Below are positions 50,003-52,583 of a DNA stretch of 52,583 nucleotides, piece by piece. This stretch comes from JAIBCL01 sp031411695 (GTDB lineage: Bacteria > Verrucomicrobiota > Verrucomicrobiia > Verrucomicrobiales > Verrucomicrobiaceae). The DNA is taken from NCBI GenBank assembly GCA_031411695.1, contig JANOBO010000167.1, positions 1-52,583 on the forward strand, in the 5' to 3' direction. A program made the translations under genes and the position numbers. The notes beneath the pieces are model-generated. The model searched no databases and was not told the origin of the DNA. It saw only the letters and a program-made list of their open reading frames with translations. The number at the start of each line of letters is the position of its first letter. Within the stretch, counting starts at the first letter, position 1.

Positions 50003-50995
50003 ATGAAAGCCAAGGTCGTCATCACAGATTTCATCGCCGAGCCTCTCGACATCGAGCGGCGTGTGCTGGGCAATGTCGCCGATGTGAGCGCGCTCAACGC
50101 ATTGGATGAGGATGACCTCGCCGGTCAGGTGGAGGACGCTGAGGTCATCGTGCTCTACCACCAGCTCTCCATCACGCGGAAGACCATCGACCGGCTGCGG
50201 AGATGCCGGCTGATCATTCGCGGCGGTGTGGGCTTTGACAATGTGGACCGCGCGGCGGCTCGTGAGCGTGGCATCGTGGTCTGCAATGTGCCGGACTACG
50301 GCACAGAAGACGTGGCGGACTCCGCCATCGGAATGATGATGTCCCTCGCGCGAGGCATTCATCTGCTGAACAGCCGGCTGCGCCGGGGCGAGGGCGAGTG
50401 GCACTTCTCCCAAGCAGCGCCCGTGTGGCGGCTGCGCGACCGCGTGTTTGGCATCGTGGGCATGGGCCGCATCGGCATGGCCGCTGCGCTGCGTGCGAAG
50501 GCGCTGGGCATGAGGGTGATGTTTCACGATCCGCATGTGCCGCAGGGCCGGGACAAGGCCCTCGGCATCATGGCGGCGCGATCACTTGAGGAGCTGCTCA
50601 CGCAGTCAAACATCGTGAGCCTGCATTGTCCGCAGTCGGAGGAGACCGCGCACCTCATCAACGAGCACACGCTCGCGCTGCTGCCGCCGGGCGCGATTCT
50701 CATCAACACCGCGCGCGGCGGAGTGGTCGATCCGCTCGCGCTGCTGCACGCCATCGAGCGGAGTCATCTCGCGGGCGCGGGCATCGACGTGCTCGAAGCC
50801 GAGCCGCCGGACAATGCGGATCCGCTCATTCAAGCCTGGCGCGATCCCGCACATCCCGCGCACGACCGGCTGATCATCAATCCGCATTCCGCGTTCTATT
50901 CCGAGGAAGGGCTCGCCGACATGCGTGCGAAGAGCAGCGAGAACGCGCTGCGCGTGCTCACGGGACTGCCGCCTTGGAACGTGGTGAATGAATGA
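50003..50995 (+). CDS. D-isomer-specific 2-hydroxyacid dehydrogenase, CtBP-like
   Basis: The 330-residue NAD-dependent dehydrogenase has LIIRGGVGFDNVDRAAARER and VPDYGTEDVADSAIGMMMSL, typical of the C-terminal-binding-protein branch. The nucleotide motif is VFGIVGMGRIGMAAALRAKA. The catalytic triad is the Arg in ILINTARGGVVDPLALLHAI, the Glu in AGIDVLEAEPP, and the His in IINPHSAFYSEEG. The substrate is unknown; a glycerate- or hydroxyacid-type oxidation is likely. It starts 26 bases after the phosphatidyltransferase and 57 bases before the SDR gene, on the same strand. Confidence 0.92.
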   Translation: MKAKVVITDFIAEPLDIERRVLGNVADVSALNALDEDDLAGQVEDAEVIVLYHQLSITRKTIDRLRRCRLIIRGGVGFDNVDRAAARERGIVVCNVPDYGTEDVADSAIGMMMSLARGIHLLNSRLRRGEGEWHFSQAAPVWRLRDRVFGIVGMGRIGMAAALRAKALGMRVMFHDPHVPQGRDKALGIMAARSLEELLTQSNIVSLHCPQSEETAHLINEHTLALLPPGAILINTARGGVVDPLALLHAIERSHLAGAGIDVLEAEPPDNADPLIQAWRDPAHPAHDRLIINPHSAFYSEEGLADMRAKSSENALRVLTGLPPWNVVNE

Positions 50996-51052
50996 CCGCG
51001 CGCGCGTGCGAACGAGCCTTTGCACAACGCGCGGGCGCGAACATCGTGGACC

Positions 51053-51811
51053 ATGAATCTGAATCTCGAGCGACAGGGCGTGGTGGTCTTCGGCGCGGCA
51101 AACGGCATCGGGCGTGCGATTGCCGAAGGCTTCCGTGCCGAAGGATGCGCCGTGCGTGGCTTTGACCGCGCGGCGGAGCCAGGCGGGGACATGACGAAGG
51201 GAGACGTGACGAGCCTGGATCAAGTGCGGGCGTTTGCCGACGATGTTCGGCCGGTGGATCACGTCGTCTTCTCGGTTGGCATCGGCTCCGGCAAATTTGG
51301 TTTCCCGTTTTGGAATCTCGATCCTTCTGACTGGTCGCGGGTGCTGGAGGTGAATCTCCTCGGTGCGGTGAACGTCGCGCACACCTTTGCTCCGAAGCTG
51401 ATCGAGCGCGGAGCGGGCTCGATGCTTTTTCTGGTGTCAGTCGCCGGACAAATGGGATCGCAGACCGATCCGCCCTACAGCGCGTCGAAGGCGGCGCTCA
51501 TCAACTTCACGCAATGCGCCGCGAAGGACTTGGCGCCGCACGGCATCCGTGTGAACGCGCTCTCGCCCGGCATGGTGCGCACAGAGCTGAATGAGTCGAT
51601 CTGGGCCGCAGGGCAGGAGACGCTGCGGGAGGATCAGCGCGTCAGCTTCGATGAATGGGCGGCGGAGAAAATCAAGAAGGTGTCCCACTTCGGCCGGTGG
51701 CAGACGCCGGAGGAATTTGCCGCGATGGCGGTGTTCCTCGCCTCCGATCACGCGAGGAACATCACCGGCCAGACGATCAACATCGACGGCGGGCAGGTGA
51801 TGCATTCATGA
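51053..51811 (+). CDS. short-chain dehydrogenase/reductase
   Basis: The 252-residue classical SDR has GVVVFGAANGIGRAIAEGF for cofactor binding (GxxxGIG), HVVFSVGIGSGKFGFPF in place of the NNAG region, the catalytic Ser in MLFLVSVAGQMGSQ, YSASKAALINFTQ with the catalytic Tyr and Lys, and ITGQTINIDGGQVMHS at the end. It probably oxidises or reduces a sugar or other hydroxy compound. ATG at 51053 fits the family; an upstream in-frame start is not supported. Its context with the CtBP-like enzyme suggests a two-step conversion. Confidence 0.93.
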   Translation: MNLNLERQGVVVFGAANGIGRAIAEGFRAEGCAVRGFDRAAEPGGDMTKGDVTSLDQVRAFADDVRPVDHVVFSVGIGSGKFGFPFWNLDPSDWSRVLEVNLLGAVNVAHTFAPKLIERGAGSMLFLVSVAGQMGSQTDPPYSASKAALINFTQCAAKDLAPHGIRVNALSPGMVRTELNESIWAAGQETLREDQRVSFDEWAAEKIKKVSHFGRWQTPEEFAAMAVFLASDHARNITGQTINIDGGQVMHS

Positions 51812-51844
51812 ACGCGCCAGTGGCTTGCCCTGGATGAGGCGGTG

Positions 51845-52006
51845 CTACGGAGGTGGTGGGGCCTGACCTCCAGGGGCCGGGAGGAGGATTTGGCAGGTGC
51901 TGCCGTCGGTGAAGGTGACGAAGACGAGGAGCCGTCCGGTGTCGTCGATCACGGGCTGCTCCCACCGCCGGGACGTGAAGCCGGAGCCGGGGAAATCGAC
52001 TTTCAT
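51845..52006 (-). pseudogene. truncated copy of the adjacent gene's C-terminus
   Basis: The reverse strand reads KVDFPGSGFTSRRWEQPVID, then DTGRLLVFVTFTDGSTCQIL, ending PPPP and TAG. It matches the end of the partial gene at 52163-52583 (KVDFPGSASTSRRWEQPVMD, FVTFTDGSTSQVLIP) over about 45 residues, including the proline tail. Upstream of 52006 the frame breaks and no match continues. It looks like the remains of a tandem duplicate. A very short expressed peptide cannot be excluded. Confidence 0.7.
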
Positions 52007-52162
52007 CAGCGGCCAAGGCGGCACCCCGGATTTCGAAAAACACGAGTTCCCTCGGCGCGGTGATTGATCTCCGCCTCCTCGCGAGGCCCTGCATGCATCC
52101 CTGTCACGCCGCGCTCCGACGGGAGTGACTTGGGGTTCGGCGCTTATTGGGAGAGCCTACGC

Positions 52163-52583
52163 CTAGGGAGGAGGTGGCGGGGACGCGGATGGGATGAGCA
52201 CCTGACTGGTGGAGCCGTCGGTGAAGGTGACGAAGACGATCATGCGGCCCGTGCTGTCCATCACCGGCTGCTCCCAGCGGCGCGAGGTGGAGGCGGAACC
52301 GGGGAAATCGACTTTCTGCACGGTCTTCGATCCCTGCGTGGTGCTGATCACGTCGCCTGTGCGCAGCACGAGGGAGAGCGCGCCGCCATTCGGCGCGCTG
52401 CGCCAGATGCCTTGGTTGTTCGCCGCAGTGACGCCGCCTCCGATGACCTTGCCGATGAAGGCGAGCTGCTCCTGCCCGCCCACCACTGGGAGGTCGATGG
52501 TGGCAAAGGTCGCACCGCCGGTGCCGATTGCCACATCCCCCACCTTCATGATCATCGCCATCGCGCCGCTCAGGTCGGTGAAG
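52163..52583 (-). CDS. secreted repeat protein, C-terminal part
   Basis: This is the last 139 codons of a gene that begins beyond the right edge. The reading contains repeated strand-rich units: FTDLSGAMAMIMKVGDVAIG, VVGGQEQLAFIGKVIGGGVT, NNQGIWRSAPNGGALSLVLR and GRMIVFVTFTDGSTSQVLIP. This pattern resembles the choice-of-anchor/DUF7453-type beta-propeller-like repeats of planctomycete and verrucomicrobial surface proteins. It ends with a proline run. The function and the N-terminus cannot be seen. Confidence 0.6.
   Translation of the reverse strand, partial: FTDLSGAMAMIMKVGDVAIGTGGATFATIDLPVVGGQEQLAFIGKVIGGGVTAANNQGIWRSAPNGGALSLVLRTGDVISTTQGSKTVQKVDFPGSASTSRRWEQPVMDSTGRMIVFVTFTDGSTSQVLIPSASPPPPP

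Overview
The window is GC-rich bacterial chromosome, and its gene content points to the Verrucomicrobiota, probably the Verrucomicrobiales. It carries four secreted Cys-type sulfatases, a PSCyt1/DUF1549/DUF1553 cytochrome next to a DUF1501 protein, a Tat-exported Gfo/Idh/MocA oxidoreductase, an SHD1-bearing small cytochrome, and a Kdo transferase that implies a lipopolysaccharide outer membrane. The taxonomic call is inference from gene families. There is no rRNA, phage module, transposase or CRISPR array here.

Layout. 1-5.2 kb: the end of a MATE exporter, a small cytochrome, a DJ-1 family protein, a Tat-exported protein of unknown family, and a RelE-fold protein whose stop codon overlaps the start of a class V aminotransferase. 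5.2-12 kb: two overlapping sulfatase genes, a secreted alpha/beta hydrolase and a large repeat-rich secreted protein. 12-18.4 kb: a PLP aminotransferase, a ComEA-like protein with an MFS transporter, an L,D-transpeptidase, a proline-rich secreted protein and a SET-domain methyltransferase. 18.4-27.8 kb: a Tat oxidoreductase, two small Roadblock-like proteins, tRNA-Arg(CCG), a zinc-ribbon membrane protein, rsmD-waaA, a sulfatase with a C-terminal beta-sandwich, and a QueD-like enzyme.

27.8-36.3 kb is the most coherent unit: a minus-strand operon coding for a YdjM-like membrane protein, a patatin lipase, a PaaK-type acyl-CoA ligase, thiolase, a FadJ-type bifunctional enzyme and a VLCAD-like acyl-CoA dehydrogenase. 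Together these could release, activate and beta-oxidise fatty acids. 36.4-43.3 kb holds a large secreted DUF3604-type protein and the PSCyt1/DUF1501 pair. 43.6-45.3 kb is an ATGA-coupled set: an SGNH hydrolase, a Coa1-like membrane protein and a decayed amidohydrolase. 45.3-49 kb reads sulfatase, ManA and an RlmM-like methyltransferase on the minus strand. 49.3-52.6 kb has a CDP-alcohol phosphatidyltransferase, a CtBP-like dehydrogenase, an SDR and two related C-terminal fragments, one a remnant and one running off the window.

The most unusual signal is not a gene. Short palindromes with 6-11 bp arms and 1-3 nt loops, mostly in pairs, occur between genes and also inside reading frames. They add an in-frame block to FadJ, form the last residues of the PaaK-type ligase, and encode an 11-residue tandem repeat in front of a sulfatase signal peptide. 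Intergenic heptamer repeats and one 11-bp periodic repeat add to this picture.
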